Part shown: positions 15,199 through 22,855 of the stretch, in pieces
Layout of the letters: every line of letters starts with the position of its first letter
How positions within the stretch are numbered: the stretch's first letter is position 1
NCBI GenBank assembly: GCA_026388095.1
Contig: JAPLKL010000018.1
Coordinates: 1-38,387 of the forward strand
Direction of reading: 5' to 3'
Source of the DNA: Elusimicrobiota bacterium
Lineage (GTDB): Bacteria; Elusimicrobiota; Elusimicrobia; UBA1565; UBA9628
Length of the DNA: 38,387 nt
Made by a program: the position numbers and the translations under genes
The notes under the pieces: generated by a model
Seen by the model: the letters and a program-made list of their open reading frames with translations, nothing else
Databases searched by the model: none
Told to the model about the DNA's origin: nothing

Positions 15199-16179
15199 TC
15201 AGCGCCCCGCCGCCTGGGCGTAGCCCAGGAGGTCCTCGGCGGAACGGACCTTGAGATAGATCATGGGGTTGACCGGCTGGCCGTTGCGCCGGATCTCATA
15301 GTGCAGGTGCGCGCCGGTGGAGCGGCCGGTGGTGCCCATGTAGCCGATGACCTGGCCGCGGGTCACGCGGTCGCCGGCCTTGACCAAGGACTTGGAGGTA
15401 TGGCCGTAGGCCGTGGAGATGCCGTAGCCGTGGTCGATGACGATGAGCTGGCCGTAGCCGGAGGTCCAGCCCGCCAAGCGCACGGTCCCGTTGGCCGTGG
15501 CGTAGATCAAGGTGTCGGCCCGGTTGGCGATGTCCACGCCGGGGTGGAACTCGCCGCCGCCTTCCTCGGAGCGCTGCATGGGCGAGAGGCGGTAGCCGAA
15601 GAGGGAGGTGATCTGCCCCGAGGTCGGCCACATGGCCGGCGTGGCGTGCAGGAGGCTGCGCTGGTTGCCGATGTACCAGGCGATCTCCTGGAAGCTGGCC
15701 AGGCGCTTGAGGGAGTCCTGGCGCAGGGCCTCGATCTGGCGGTGCCAGTCGGTCTGCCGGACGCTGGCCGGGTCGATGGCCAGCAGGCGGCGCAGGCTGA
15801 TGCGGTCCGCGGCCGTGGGTCCGCCCACCGCCGTGTTGTTGCCGAGGAGATCCTCGCGGCGGGAAAGGCTCAGGAGGACCCGCATCTGCCGGTCTGTGGC
15901 CTGGGCCACATCGAGGGTGTCGCGCGCCTTCTCCATCTCGGCGGCGAGATAGCCCATCTTCGCCAGCATCACGCGGTTGTCGGCCTTGGTGATCCAGTAG
16001 TCGACGTGGCGGCCGCAGATGAACCCGGCCCAGATGGTGACGCCGGACCAGAGGACGAGGCAGAACAGCCCGAAGGCGGTGGAGCACTGCCAGCGCCAGG
16101 GCTTGAAAGCCGCGGCCGGGATCACCATCACGGTGATCCTATGGCCCAACCATTCCTTGACGCTCTTTCCTAGGTTCAC
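15199..16179 (-). CDS. membrane-anchored M23 (LytM) peptidase
   Basis: Predicted peptidoglycan endopeptidase. One membrane segment (FGLFCLVLWSGVTIWAGFICG) anchors it. A coiled-coil-like linker follows, then an M23 domain with zinc ligands in FHPGVDIAN and HLHYEI (H-x-H) and the conserved GTTGRSTGAHLHYEI block. I choose GTG 16179 (VNLGKSVKEWLGHRITVMVIP) as start: the frame opens at 16233, but that ATG sits inside the -35 box of the promoter, upstream of the expected transcription start. About 326 residues. First gene of the M23-bactofilin-SurA-N operon. Residue spacing suggests an active enzyme, but activity is not proven by sequence. Confidence 0.92.
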   Translation of the reverse strand: MNLGKSVKEWLGHRITVMVIPAAAFKPWRWQCSTAFGLFCLVLWSGVTIWAGFICGRHVDYWITKADNRVMLAKMGYLAAEMEKARDTLDVAQATDRQMRVLLSLSRREDLLGNNTAVGGPTAADRISLRRLLAIDPASVRQTDWHRQIEALRQDSLKRLASFQEIAWYIGNQRSLLHATPAMWPTSGQITSLFGYRLSPMQRSEEGGGEFHPGVDIANRADTLIYATANGTVRLAGWTSGYGQLIVIDHGYGISTAYGHTSKSLVKAGDRVTRGQVIGYMGTTGRSTGAHLHYEIRRNGQPVNPMIYLKVRSAEDLLGYAQAAGR

Positions 16180-16204
16180 GGAAGTCCCCGATTTAACGTC
16201 AGAT

Positions 16205-16233
16205 GTTATAACAGAAGTACACCCCCCTGTCAA
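16205..16233 (-). promoter_or_regulatory. near-consensus sigma70 promoter of the M23-bactofilin operon
   Basis: Minus strand: TTGACA (16233-16228), a 17-nt spacer and TATAAC (16210-16205). It would start transcription near 16198, about 20 nt before GTG 16179. A G-run fills part of the spacer. It lies back to back with the promoter of the divergent 16314 gene. Confidence 0.8.
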
Positions 16234-16278
16234 TGAATAATCGATTCGGACATGACGGGCGCGCGAAACGAGAACCCC

Positions 16279-16307
16279 TTGACATAAAAGGAACGGCGGT
16301 CTACACT
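16279..16307 (+). promoter_or_regulatory. sigma70 promoter of the 16314 gene
   Basis: TTGACA (16279-16284), a 17-nt spacer and TACACT (16302-16307). The ATG at 16314 begins 6 nt after the -10 box, so the mRNA would start on or beside the ATG. ATG codons also occur at 16317 and 16326. Confidence 0.75.
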
Positions 16308-16313
16308 TAGGAC

Positions 16314-17568
16314 ATGATGCGCGGCATGCGGATTCTCCAGCTTGCGGCTGTGCTTTTCGCCCTCAAGGTCCCGGTCTGGGCGGTGGAAGCCAAGACCGTC
16401 GTCATAGAGAAAGGCGGCCCCGTCCCCACGGGCAATCTGCTCTCCGGCGGCGCGGGCCAAAGCAACCAGTTTAGCGCCGGCATGACCGCCCCCGGCCTGC
16501 TGGCCCCCATCGGGGCGCCGGTCGGCGCGCCCGAAGTGGCACCATCCAAGACCGCGGCCATCACTTTGCCGCTGACCATTGGCGAGCCGGCCCCGGCTGG
16601 GACCATGACTTCGGAGCCGCCCGCCTTGCCGCAGTCCGAAGTGGTCTCACCGGTCCCCCTCCGGACGCAGGCCCTGACCCCGGCGCCGCAAGGCCCGCTG
16701 GACGGCTCGGGCAAAGTGCAAGCGGCTCCCGGGGAGGATTCCGAGACCGGCTCGTTGCGGCCCGATGATCCGGACCAACCGCAAGGCCCGCCCGGACCGG
16801 AACTCATCGAGCGCGCCAAGGCCACTGCGGCGAGCCTCACCGGCCAGACCCCCGCTGCGGCCCCCAGCCCGGATGTCCAGGCCGCGCAGCGCTACATCCG
16901 CGACATCATGGGCTCGCGCCGCCCCACCGAATCCGAGACCGAGGTCCTGCTGCAGGATTTCCTGGACCTGCGGGGCATAGACCCCGGCTCCGCGCGCGGC
17001 CAAGCCATCCGCCAGGTGCTGCTGGCTTCCAAGCTCCAGGCCGAAGCCTCGGCCGTGGCGCAGTTGGACCCCAAGTACAAGGCCGTGGGAAGCTTCATCC
17101 TGGCCGCGGCCAAGGAGTACGGGGTGACTCCCGCGCACGTGACCGCGGTGGTCGAGAAACGCGGCTTTGGAGGCCTTCTGGCCGGCGTCAAGTCCAAGGA
17201 GCAGGCCTCTCGCATCCTGGATTCGGTGCTGGCCCGGGACCGCTTCGAGCGCTTTTTGGCGCGCTACCCCAAGAACCGGCAGGGCGACCTGATGCGCGAC
17301 GTGGCCAGCAACATGCTGGTCCGCTCGGGCAAATCCATCGAGGAAGTCTCCCACCCCGACCAACACGAGCGTGGGCCGCGACCCGGACCCGCAGTCGCCC
17401 AACGTGCTCTTCTACGTCCGCTTCGAGGACAACAAGTGGCGCATCGACGTGTACCGCCAGAACCGGGGCCGGGGCTTCCAGGGTGGCGCTGATGTCTCGT
17501 TCGTCGAAGCCTTCCAGCAGTGGCTCGTCTCCGGCGGCGTGCCGCGCTCCGACTTCCTCTCCCGCTAA
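16314..17568 (+). CDS. secreted protein of unknown function, frameshifted near its 3' end
   Basis: Signal peptide at residues 1-27 (MRILQLAAVLFALKVPVWAV), a long Pro/Ala/Thr-rich low-complexity region, then a helical domain from about residue 185 (RYIRDIMGSRRPTESETEVL through FLARYPKNRQGDLMRDVASN). After EEVS near 17350 the frame runs on as an Arg/Pro/Gly-rich tail to a stop at 17492, which looks like shadow translation. The +1 frame continues convincingly with RDPDPQSPNVLFYVRFEDNK and VSFVEAFQQWLVSGGVPRSD to TAA 17566-17568. One surplus C in the CCCC run at 17354-17357 would explain it. It could be a base-call error, a real mutation, or a programmed shift. No family recognised. A strong promoter ends 6 nt before the ATG. 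Confidence 0.65.
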
Positions 17569-17594
17569 GAGTTCGGGGACACAATACTTAATTC
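17569..17594 (+). repeat. 26-bp repeat, copy 2 (plus orientation)
   Basis: Begins on the base after the TAA stop of the preceding gene and reads GA, GTTCGGGGACACAATACTTA, ATTC. It is the exact reverse complement of 10457-10482. The hairpin array at 17594-17760 follows directly. This head-plus-hairpin order matches copy 1. Confidence 0.93.
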
Positions 17595-17760
17595 CCGAGG
17601 ATCGGGTCTTGCGTCCCATTATCCCCCCGAGCGCCCGATGCGCAGCATCGGGCGCCACCGTCCCGACGCGGAGCGTCGGGCGGCAGCACCCAGCCGGCCC
17701 GGATCTGCCGGCCCTGCCCTGCGGGCAGGGCCGGTTCCGCGCGACTCTTCGAGTCGCGCG
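17594..17760. repeat. cluster of five perfect hairpins
   Basis: Perfect inverted repeats: 17594-17598/17602-17606 (loop GGA), 17631-17641/17645-17655 (loop GCA), 17662-17669/17673-17680 (GGA), 17708-17719/17723-17734 (TGC, i.e. GCA on the other strand) and 17738-17747/17751-17760 (TTC, i.e. GAA). The last four close as C-GNA-G on one strand. Stems differ in sequence but stay perfectly paired, so pairing rather than sequence is conserved. No T-tract follows. The remaining 17761-17865 holds nothing else I can name. Confidence 0.88.
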
Positions 17761-17865
17761 TTCTCGACAGCAAGGAAGACCTGGACTTGCCCCGGGGCAA
17801 GTTTGTGGATAACTCGTCGGCCAATCCCGTTCTGCACGGCGCTCGCCCGCCCGCAGAACGGCTTT

Positions 17866-17874
17866 TGGTATAAT
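17866..17874 (+). promoter_or_regulatory. extended -10 promoter of alaS
   Basis: TGGTATAAT, a perfect TATAAT with the TGn extension, 11 nt before the alaS ATG. No good -35 is visible at the right spacing, as expected for extended -10 promoters. The identical nine bases occur before the cyclase gene (32985-32993). Confidence 0.7.
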
Positions 17875-17885
17875 CGACCATCCCT

Positions 17886-20522
17886 ATGACCAACAGCAAC
17901 CAATTGAGACAGCAATACCTTGATTTCTTCAAGAGCCGGGGCCACACGGTGCGCCCCTCGACTCCCCTCATCCCGCAGGGCGACCCGACCTTGATGTTCA
18001 ACTCCGCGGGCATGGTGCCTTTCAAGCCGTACTTCCTGGGCATCAAGAAGGACCTGTCCCGCGCCGCGAGCTGCCAGAAATGCTTCCGGACCACGGACAT
18101 CGACCGGGTGGGCCGGACCTTGCGGCATCTGACCTTCTTCGAGATGCTGGGCAATTTCTCCTTCGGCGACTACTTCAAGGCCGAGGCCATCCCCTGGGCC
18201 TGGGAGTTCCTGACCAAGGACCTCAGCATAGACCCGAAGCTTCTGCATCCCACGGTGTTCAAGGACGACGAGGAGGCGGCCGCGCTCTGGGGCAAGCTGG
18301 CCCTGAAGAACCCGGTGGGCCGCCTGGGCGAGGACAGCAACTTCTGGGCCATGGGCCCGACCGGGCCCTGCGGCCCCTGCTCCGAGATCTACTTCGACCG
18401 GGGCCCGCAGTTCGCCTGCGCCAGCCCCTCCTGCGCGCCGGGCTGCGACTGCGACCGCTACATCGAGGTCTGGAACCTGGTCTTCACGCAATTCGACCGG
18501 CAGGGAGACGGGAGCCTCAAGCCCCTGCCCCGCAAGAACATCGACACGGGCATGGGCTTCGAGCGCCTGGCTTTCGTGGCGCAGGGCAAGCTCTCGCCCT
18601 TCGACACGGACCTGTTCACGCCCATCGTGGATAAGGCCGCGGGCATCCTCAACACGGCGCCGGACCGGTCCCCTGAGACGGCCCTGGCCTTCCGCGTGAT
18701 CTCGGACCATGCCCGGGCCGCCGCCATGCTGATGAGCGAGGGCGTGATCCCCTCGAATGTCGAGCGCGGCTATGTCCTGAGAAGGCTCATCCGCCGCGCG
18801 GTGCGCTACGGGCAGCTGCTGGGCTGCGCCGAGCCGTTCCTCTACAAGCTCGTGCCCGCGGTGCTGGAGATCTTCCGGGACACCTACCCCGAGATCGTCG
18901 CGGCCGAGGCCCAGGTGGTCAGCGGCCTCAAGATGGAAGAGACCCGCTTCATCGAGACTTTGGCCGCCGGCGAGCGCGAGCTCGAGGCCCTGCTGGCGGA
19001 GACTTCCGGGACCTTGCCCGGAGAACAGGCCTTCAAGCTCTACGACACCTTCGGCTTCCCGCTGGAGCTCACCAAGGAGATCTGCCTGCAGCGCGGGCTC
19101 AAGGTGGACGAGGACGGCTTTGCCCAGGCCAAGGAGCGGGCGGCCGAGAAGGCCCGCGCCTCGTGGAAGGGCTCCGGGGAGAAAGAGGTCCTCTCCCAAG
19201 GCCTGGCGGCCCACGCGACGGTCTTCACCGGCTACGAAAGGCTCTCGGAGAAGACCAGGATCCTCGACGCGCGCTTCAAGGGCGGCGAAGGCATCGTGGT
19301 CCTGGAGCGGGTCCCGTTCTACGCGGAGAGCGGCGGCCAGGTCGGAGACACGGGAGAGCTCTTGTCCGCGGACGGCCGCGCCGTGCTGGCCGAGGTGCTC
19401 GACACTCAGAAGCACGAGGAGACCACGGTGCTCATGGTCAAGGCGGCCGCGGGCGCGCCGCCGCTGGCGCCGGGCGGCGAGGTGCTCGCCGAGGTGGACG
19501 CGGCGCGCCGCCGCCGCATCATGCCGCACCATACGGCCACGCATCTCATGAACGAGGCCTTGCGCGAGGTGCTGGGCGCGCACGTGCGCCAAGCCGGCTC
19601 TTATGTCGACGACAAACGCCTGCGCTTCGACTTCACCCATCCCAAAGCCGTGACCGCCGAGGAGATCCACCGCATCGAGGCCATCGTCAACGAGCAGGTC
19701 CGCAAGGCCCTGCCCGTGGACACGAAGGAGATGCCCCCGGCCGAGGCCAAAGAGCACGGCGCCATCACCCTGTTGGGCGAGGACTACGGGACCCGGGCGC
19801 GCGCCGTGCTGGTGGGCGCCAAGGGCTGGCTGGAGCCGCGCAACCGCTTCAGCCTGGAGCTCTGCGGGGGCACGCATGTGTCCAACACCTCGGAGATCGA
19901 GGCTTTCAAGATCGTGAAGGAGTCGTCGGTGGCCGCGGGCATCCGGCGCATCGAGGCGGTGGCGGGGCCGGCGGCCAGCGAGTGGGTGGTGAAGAAGGCG
20001 GAGGCGCACAAGGCGCTGCTGGCTGGCCTGGTGGCCAAGCAGGACGTCCTGCTCCAGTCGCTGCGCGCCTTGGGCGGCGAGGCCGCGCCTTGCGCGATGC
20101 GCGAGGAGGCGTCCTTGCGCGGCCACTTGAAGCACCTGGAGAACACTCTGACGGGCCTTAAGGCCAAGACGCTCTCCGGCTCCACGGAGGGCCGCAAGGT
20201 GCTCGAAGCCAAGGGCATCAAGCTCTGCGTGCAGAAGCTCGTGGGCGCCGACCCCAAGTCCTTGCGCGGCATATCGGACAAGCTGAAATCGGAGCTGGGC
20301 TCGGGGGCGGTGTTCTTGGCCGCGCCGCACGCGGGCAAGATCTCGTTCGTGCTGGCGGCCACGCCCGACCTGGCCGGCAAGGGCTTCGACGCGGGGTCTT
20401 TGGCCAAGAAGTTCGCGGCCGCGCACGGGGGCTCGGCGGGCGGGCGGGCGGATTTCGCGCAGGGCGGGCTTCCCGAGGCGGACTGGGACGCCCTGGTGGA
20501 GAGCCTGTCCGGGCTGCTCTGA
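17886..20522 (+). CDS. alaS: alanyl-tRNA synthetase
   Basis: Charges tRNA-Ala in the cytosol. At 878 residues it is full length. The N-terminal class II catalytic core has RQQYLDFFKSRGHTVRPST, FNSAGMVPFKPYFLG, RCFRTTDID-like CFRTTDIDRVGRTLRHLTFFEMLGN split over motifs 1-2, and GMGFERLAFV (motif 3). The editing domain carries zinc-ligand motifs HHTATHLMNEAL and CGGTHVSNTSEI. The C-terminal C-Ala domain ends with GSAGGRADFAQGG. A four-cysteine insertion (CASPSCAPGCDCDR) near residue 180 is notable and may bind a metal. It follows the hairpin cluster and an extended -10 promoter. Confidence 0.97.
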   Translation: MTNSNQLRQQYLDFFKSRGHTVRPSTPLIPQGDPTLMFNSAGMVPFKPYFLGIKKDLSRAASCQKCFRTTDIDRVGRTLRHLTFFEMLGNFSFGDYFKAEAIPWAWEFLTKDLSIDPKLLHPTVFKDDEEAAALWGKLALKNPVGRLGEDSNFWAMGPTGPCGPCSEIYFDRGPQFACASPSCAPGCDCDRYIEVWNLVFTQFDRQGDGSLKPLPRKNIDTGMGFERLAFVAQGKLSPFDTDLFTPIVDKAAGILNTAPDRSPETALAFRVISDHARAAAMLMSEGVIPSNVERGYVLRRLIRRAVRYGQLLGCAEPFLYKLVPAVLEIFRDTYPEIVAAEAQVVSGLKMEETRFIETLAAGERELEALLAETSGTLPGEQAFKLYDTFGFPLELTKEICLQRGLKVDEDGFAQAKERAAEKARASWKGSGEKEVLSQGLAAHATVFTGYERLSEKTRILDARFKGGEGIVVLERVPFYAESGGQVGDTGELLSADGRAVLAEVLDTQKHEETTVLMVKAAAGAPPLAPGGEVLAEVDAARRRRIMPHHTATHLMNEALREVLGAHVRQAGSYVDDKRLRFDFTHPKAVTAEEIHRIEAIVNEQVRKALPVDTKEMPPAEAKEHGAITLLGEDYGTRARAVLVGAKGWLEPRNRFSLELCGGTHVSNTSEIEAFKIVKESSVAAGIRRIEAVAGPAASEWVVKKAEAHKALLAGLVAKQDVLLQSLRALGGEAAPCAMREEASLRGHLKHLENTLTGLKAKTLSGSTEGRKVLEAKGIKLCVQKLVGADPKSLRGISDKLKSELGSGAVFLAAPHAGKISFVLAATPDLAGKGFDAGSLAKKFAAAHGGSAGGRADFAQGGLPEADWDALVESLSGLL

Positions 20523-20532
20523 GGGAGGGCGC

Positions 20533-21219
20533 ATGGAAGGCATGAGCTGTTTGCTGGCCGCGGCGGCTTTGGCAGTCGCGATGGGCTCTTCCGCGCAGGC
20601 CCCGGGGGCTGAGCGCATCGTGTTCCCGGACCAGCTCCTCAAGGACTACGACATCAGCCTGGCGGCCAGCGCCGCGCTTCCCGATAAGGGCAGGATATTG
20701 GTCTTCGGCTTCGAGGCCAAAGACCTGCTGGGCCGGGCCCAGCCTCTCTCTTATCTGGCGGTCTACAAGGTGGACGCTTCGGGAGCCGCCTTGGTCTACC
20801 GCTTCGCTCCGAAGGCGCCGGAATCCGCGGGCTACCCGCGCCAACTGGTGTTGGAGCAGTGCCGGGTGGTTCCCCTGGACGGAAAGGGCTTGGCTTTGGT
20901 GACGACCTGGGGTGAGACAGGTGCGAACTATTTCGGCACGCATCCGATCGTGATCGGCTATGCGGGCGGGAAGTTCCGGGCCCAGGACCTCTACGCGCAG
21001 GAGCTGGCCGCGGACCGCCGCATCCGGGGCTTCTCCTGGACCAAACCGGATTTCCAGGCGGTCAACTTCTTCGCTCCCGCGGAGTCGGTCAAGACCATCC
21101 TGACGCAGGGCGTGGCTGTGAGCGATGCGGGCCAGGTGGAGCTGAAGTTCTACGCCGACGAGAAGGCGCACGCGGCGAAGCATCGCTTCGCGACCTTCCG
21201 CTTCCCGGTCCCGCGCTAA
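20533..21219 (+). CDS. secreted protein of unknown function
   Basis: A 228-residue protein with a signal peptide (MSCLLAAAALAVAMGSSAQA) and a predicted mostly beta-stranded mature part. It includes RIVFPDQLLKDYDISLAASA, YLAVYKVDASGAALVYRF and RHRFATFRFPVPR-like closing strands (KHRFATFRFPVPR). It begins 10 nt after alaS with a clear purine-rich ribosome site (GAGGGAGGG), so it is probably co-transcribed with alaS, though no functional tie is evident. I do not recognise the family. Confidence 0.75.
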   Translation: MEGMSCLLAAAALAVAMGSSAQAPGAERIVFPDQLLKDYDISLAASAALPDKGRILVFGFEAKDLLGRAQPLSYLAVYKVDASGAALVYRFAPKAPESAGYPRQLVLEQCRVVPLDGKGLALVTTWGETGANYFGTHPIVIGYAGGKFRAQDLYAQELAADRRIRGFSWTKPDFQAVNFFAPAESVKTILTQGVAVSDAGQVELKFYADEKAHAAKHRFATFRFPVPR

Positions 21220-21246
21220 GGCGACGTCAGAAGCGCAGGGCTCGGT

Positions 21247-21762
21247 TCATACGGCGTCTTTCGCGGGCACCAGCGGCAGCCGCGTGGAGACGGCGTGCAA
21301 GGCGATGTTGTGCAGCAGCTCATTGACCGTGGTGCAGCAGTCCGGCAGGATGCAGACCCTGTACTTCTCCGCGGACCTGGAGATGGCCGTGTGGGTCACG
21401 CAGTTCTGGGTCATCATCCCGCACACCAGCAGCTCGGTGATCCCCAGCCGGACGAGGACCTCTTCGAGGTCGGTCTTGACGAAGCCGTCGGCGAACTTCT
21501 TGACCACGATGGGGGCATCTGGAGCGGCGGCGAGGATGCGGGGATGGATCCTGGCGCCGTCGGTCCCCCGATTGAAGAATGGCGCGGTCCCCATCGCCGA
21601 GTCGGCGACATGCTGGATGTGGATGATGGCGACGCCTTTGGCCTTGGCCGCCTTGATCGCTTGCTCGATGTTGGCGAGCACGGCCTCGGCGTTCCACAAC
21701 GGGAACTTGCCTCCGGGGAAGTAGTCGTTCTGCACGTCGATGAGCAGCAGGGCCTTCTTCAT
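21247..21762 (-). CDS. isochorismatase-like cysteine hydrolase
   Basis: A 171-residue cysteine hydrolase of the isochorismatase/nicotinamidase superfamily. The catalytic triad is visible: Asp in ALLLIDVQNDYF, Lys in IVVKKFADGF, and Cys in CGMMTQNCVTHTA. The sequence CILPDCCTTVNELLHN follows at the usual place. Substrate (nicotinamide, isochorismate, carbamoyl compounds) cannot be told. I choose ATG 21762, preceded by GGGAGAA; an in-frame TTG at 21780 overlaps the stop of the upstream membrane-protein gene but has no advantage. Probably co-transcribed with that gene. Confidence 0.88.
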   Translation of the reverse strand: MKKALLLIDVQNDYFPGGKFPLWNAEAVLANIEQAIKAAKAKGVAIIHIQHVADSAMGTAPFFNRGTDGARIHPRILAAAPDAPIVVKKFADGFVKTDLEEVLVRLGITELLVCGMMTQNCVTHTAISRSAEKYRVCILPDCCTTVNELLHNIALHAVSTRLPLVPAKDAV

Positions 21763-21776
21763 TTTTTTCTCCCGGT

Positions 21777-22160
21777 TCAACGCACGAATCCCAAGTAGCC
21801 GAACAAGAGTCCCAGTGACAGCGCGAAATACGGGACGATCCTCGGCGCCGCGCCAGCCAGGAGCCTTCGCGTCAGGCGCTGCATGGCATTTGGGAAGGCT
21901 ATGATCATAATGCCCTTCACGACGGCGATCCAGCCCAGGACCGTGATGAGGACCGGCCAGTCTCCCACCCAGATGTCATGGTAATGCACGATGAGGGATC
22001 CGATCACAAGGGCCAGGAGGCCCAGCAGGTAGGTCAGAGCGGCGTTCTTATACATATCCTCCGACACCCGGGGAAAAAAATCTCTGTTGAAGAACCCTCC
22101 GAGGGCAGCCGAAAGATATATCACGGCCATGATGCGTGCGATTAAGATGGACAGTTCCAT
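21777..22160 (-). CDS. small four-helix membrane protein
   Basis: A 127-residue integral membrane protein with four hydrophobic segments (ILIARIMAVIYLSAALGGFF, ALTYLLGLLALVIGSLIVHY, WPVLITVLGWIAVVKGIMII, YFALSLGLLFGYLGFV). The start ATG 22160 is preceded by AGAGGA at good spacing; the frame is open upstream to a TTG at 22181 that is less likely. Function unknown. Its stop falls 15 nt before the isochorismatase start, so the two form a small operon. The large hairpin 22184-22231 lies directly upstream. Confidence 0.75.
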   Translation of the reverse strand: MELSILIARIMAVIYLSAALGGFFNRDFFPRVSEDMYKNAALTYLLGLLALVIGSLIVHYHDIWVGDWPVLITVLGWIAVVKGIMIIAFPNAMQRLTRRLLAGAAPRIVPYFALSLGLLFGYLGFVR

Positions 22161-22183
22161 GTCGTCCTCTGGATACTTCAACG

Positions 22184-22231
22184 CATGGGCCTGCCGTGCG
22201 CGGCGCTGCGCGCCGAGCCGGCAGGCCCATG
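22184..22231. repeat. long hairpin with 13-bp outer stem and inner triloop stem
   Basis: Outer arms 22184-22196 and 22219-22231 are perfect over 13 bp. Inside is a second perfect stem (22201-22206/22210-22215) with loop TGC, i.e. C-GCA-G on the minus strand. It separates two minus-strand membrane-protein genes. It has no T-run, so it is not a typical terminator, and it resembles the hairpins at 153-316 and 17594-17760. Confidence 0.82.
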
Positions 22232-22296
22232 ACCCAGTTCCCTCGACCTAAAAGCGCACCGGCAGAACCCGAGGTTAGACGTTCCTTGGTACATGC

Positions 22297-22683
22297 TCAC
22301 TGTCCCTCGGATAAGCCAATCAGGACTAGCAATGCGCCCGTCGATACGGCTAAAGCCGCGCTGAGGATCGCAGAGGCTTCAAGCAGGTCATGAAAGCAGT
22401 CTAGGAGACTTCCTCCCAGCAAGCGCCAAGCGAGTACAATGGCAACGCTTGCTCCAAAAAGCTGAATCCACAGGAAAGCGGTTCGTTTGAACATTGAGCC
22501 AATCCCACCTATGGTCAATAGTAGTCCAGGAAGCAGAGTGACGGCCCATACTCCCTCGGCTTTGGCGAAACGGAATAAGATGGTTGCCGCCATAATAACG
22601 AGCCCAAACAAAAGGCTGTATAGCCCTAGGATGGTAGAGGCAAGTCTTCGAATCGATACAAGGATTCCTCTCTTGTTCGTCAT
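22297..22683 (-). CDS. membrane protein of unknown function, low-GC gene
   Basis: A 128-residue protein (from ATG 22683, MTNKRGILVSIRRLAST) with about four hydrophobic segments: ILGLYSLLFGLVIMAATILF, VWAVTLLPGLLLTIGGIGSM, FLWIQLFGASVAIVLAWRLL and ILSAALAVSTGALLVLIGLS. The frame is open upstream to 22776, but those residues are not convincing. This gene and its flanks (about 22240-22800) are clearly poorer in G+C than the rest of the window, with codons such as AAA, ATA and TTA that neighbours avoid. That suggests recent acquisition. Function unknown. Confidence 0.62.
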   Translation of the reverse strand: MTNKRGILVSIRRLASTILGLYSLLFGLVIMAATILFRFAKAEGVWAVTLLPGLLLTIGGIGSMFKRTAFLWIQLFGASVAIVLAWRLLGGSLLDCFHDLLEASAILSAALAVSTGALLVLIGLSEGQ

Positions 22684-22855
22684 GATACGCCTAACTATTG
22701 AGTGAGCTGGTCGGTAGAGCAAGAGCTTCCTCAAGCCCCTGTCGCAAATTCTACCTATCCCCCCTACCCCAAGCAATGGGAATCCGGCTCCGATGACAAG
22801 CTCTCACTGCAGCCCCGGTCCGCATATCGAGCCCGTCCCTTACCACCGACCCGCA
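22684..22855. other. gap between the low-GC membrane gene and hicB
   Basis: No gene or repeat recognised. Base composition rises back toward the window average from left to right, so this may hold one edge of an acquired segment. Confidence 0.4.

Noticed and set aside
10457-17594. A 7.1-kb composite transposon bounded by the inverted 26-mers
   Set aside because: No transposase lies between them, the genes inside belong to ordinary operons with housekeeping-like content, and each repeat has its own hairpin tail, which fits independent small insertions better.
17619-20642. A 1007-codon open frame antisense to alaS
   Set aside because: It is the complement of a firmly identified gene in GC-rich DNA and its product is Arg/Gly/His/Gln-rich without any recognisable domain.
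22684-22776. N-terminal extension of the low-GC membrane protein
   Set aside because: Residues before ATG 22683 (MLGVGGIGRICDRGLRK) show no conserved character, and the ATG gives a normal membrane-protein start.
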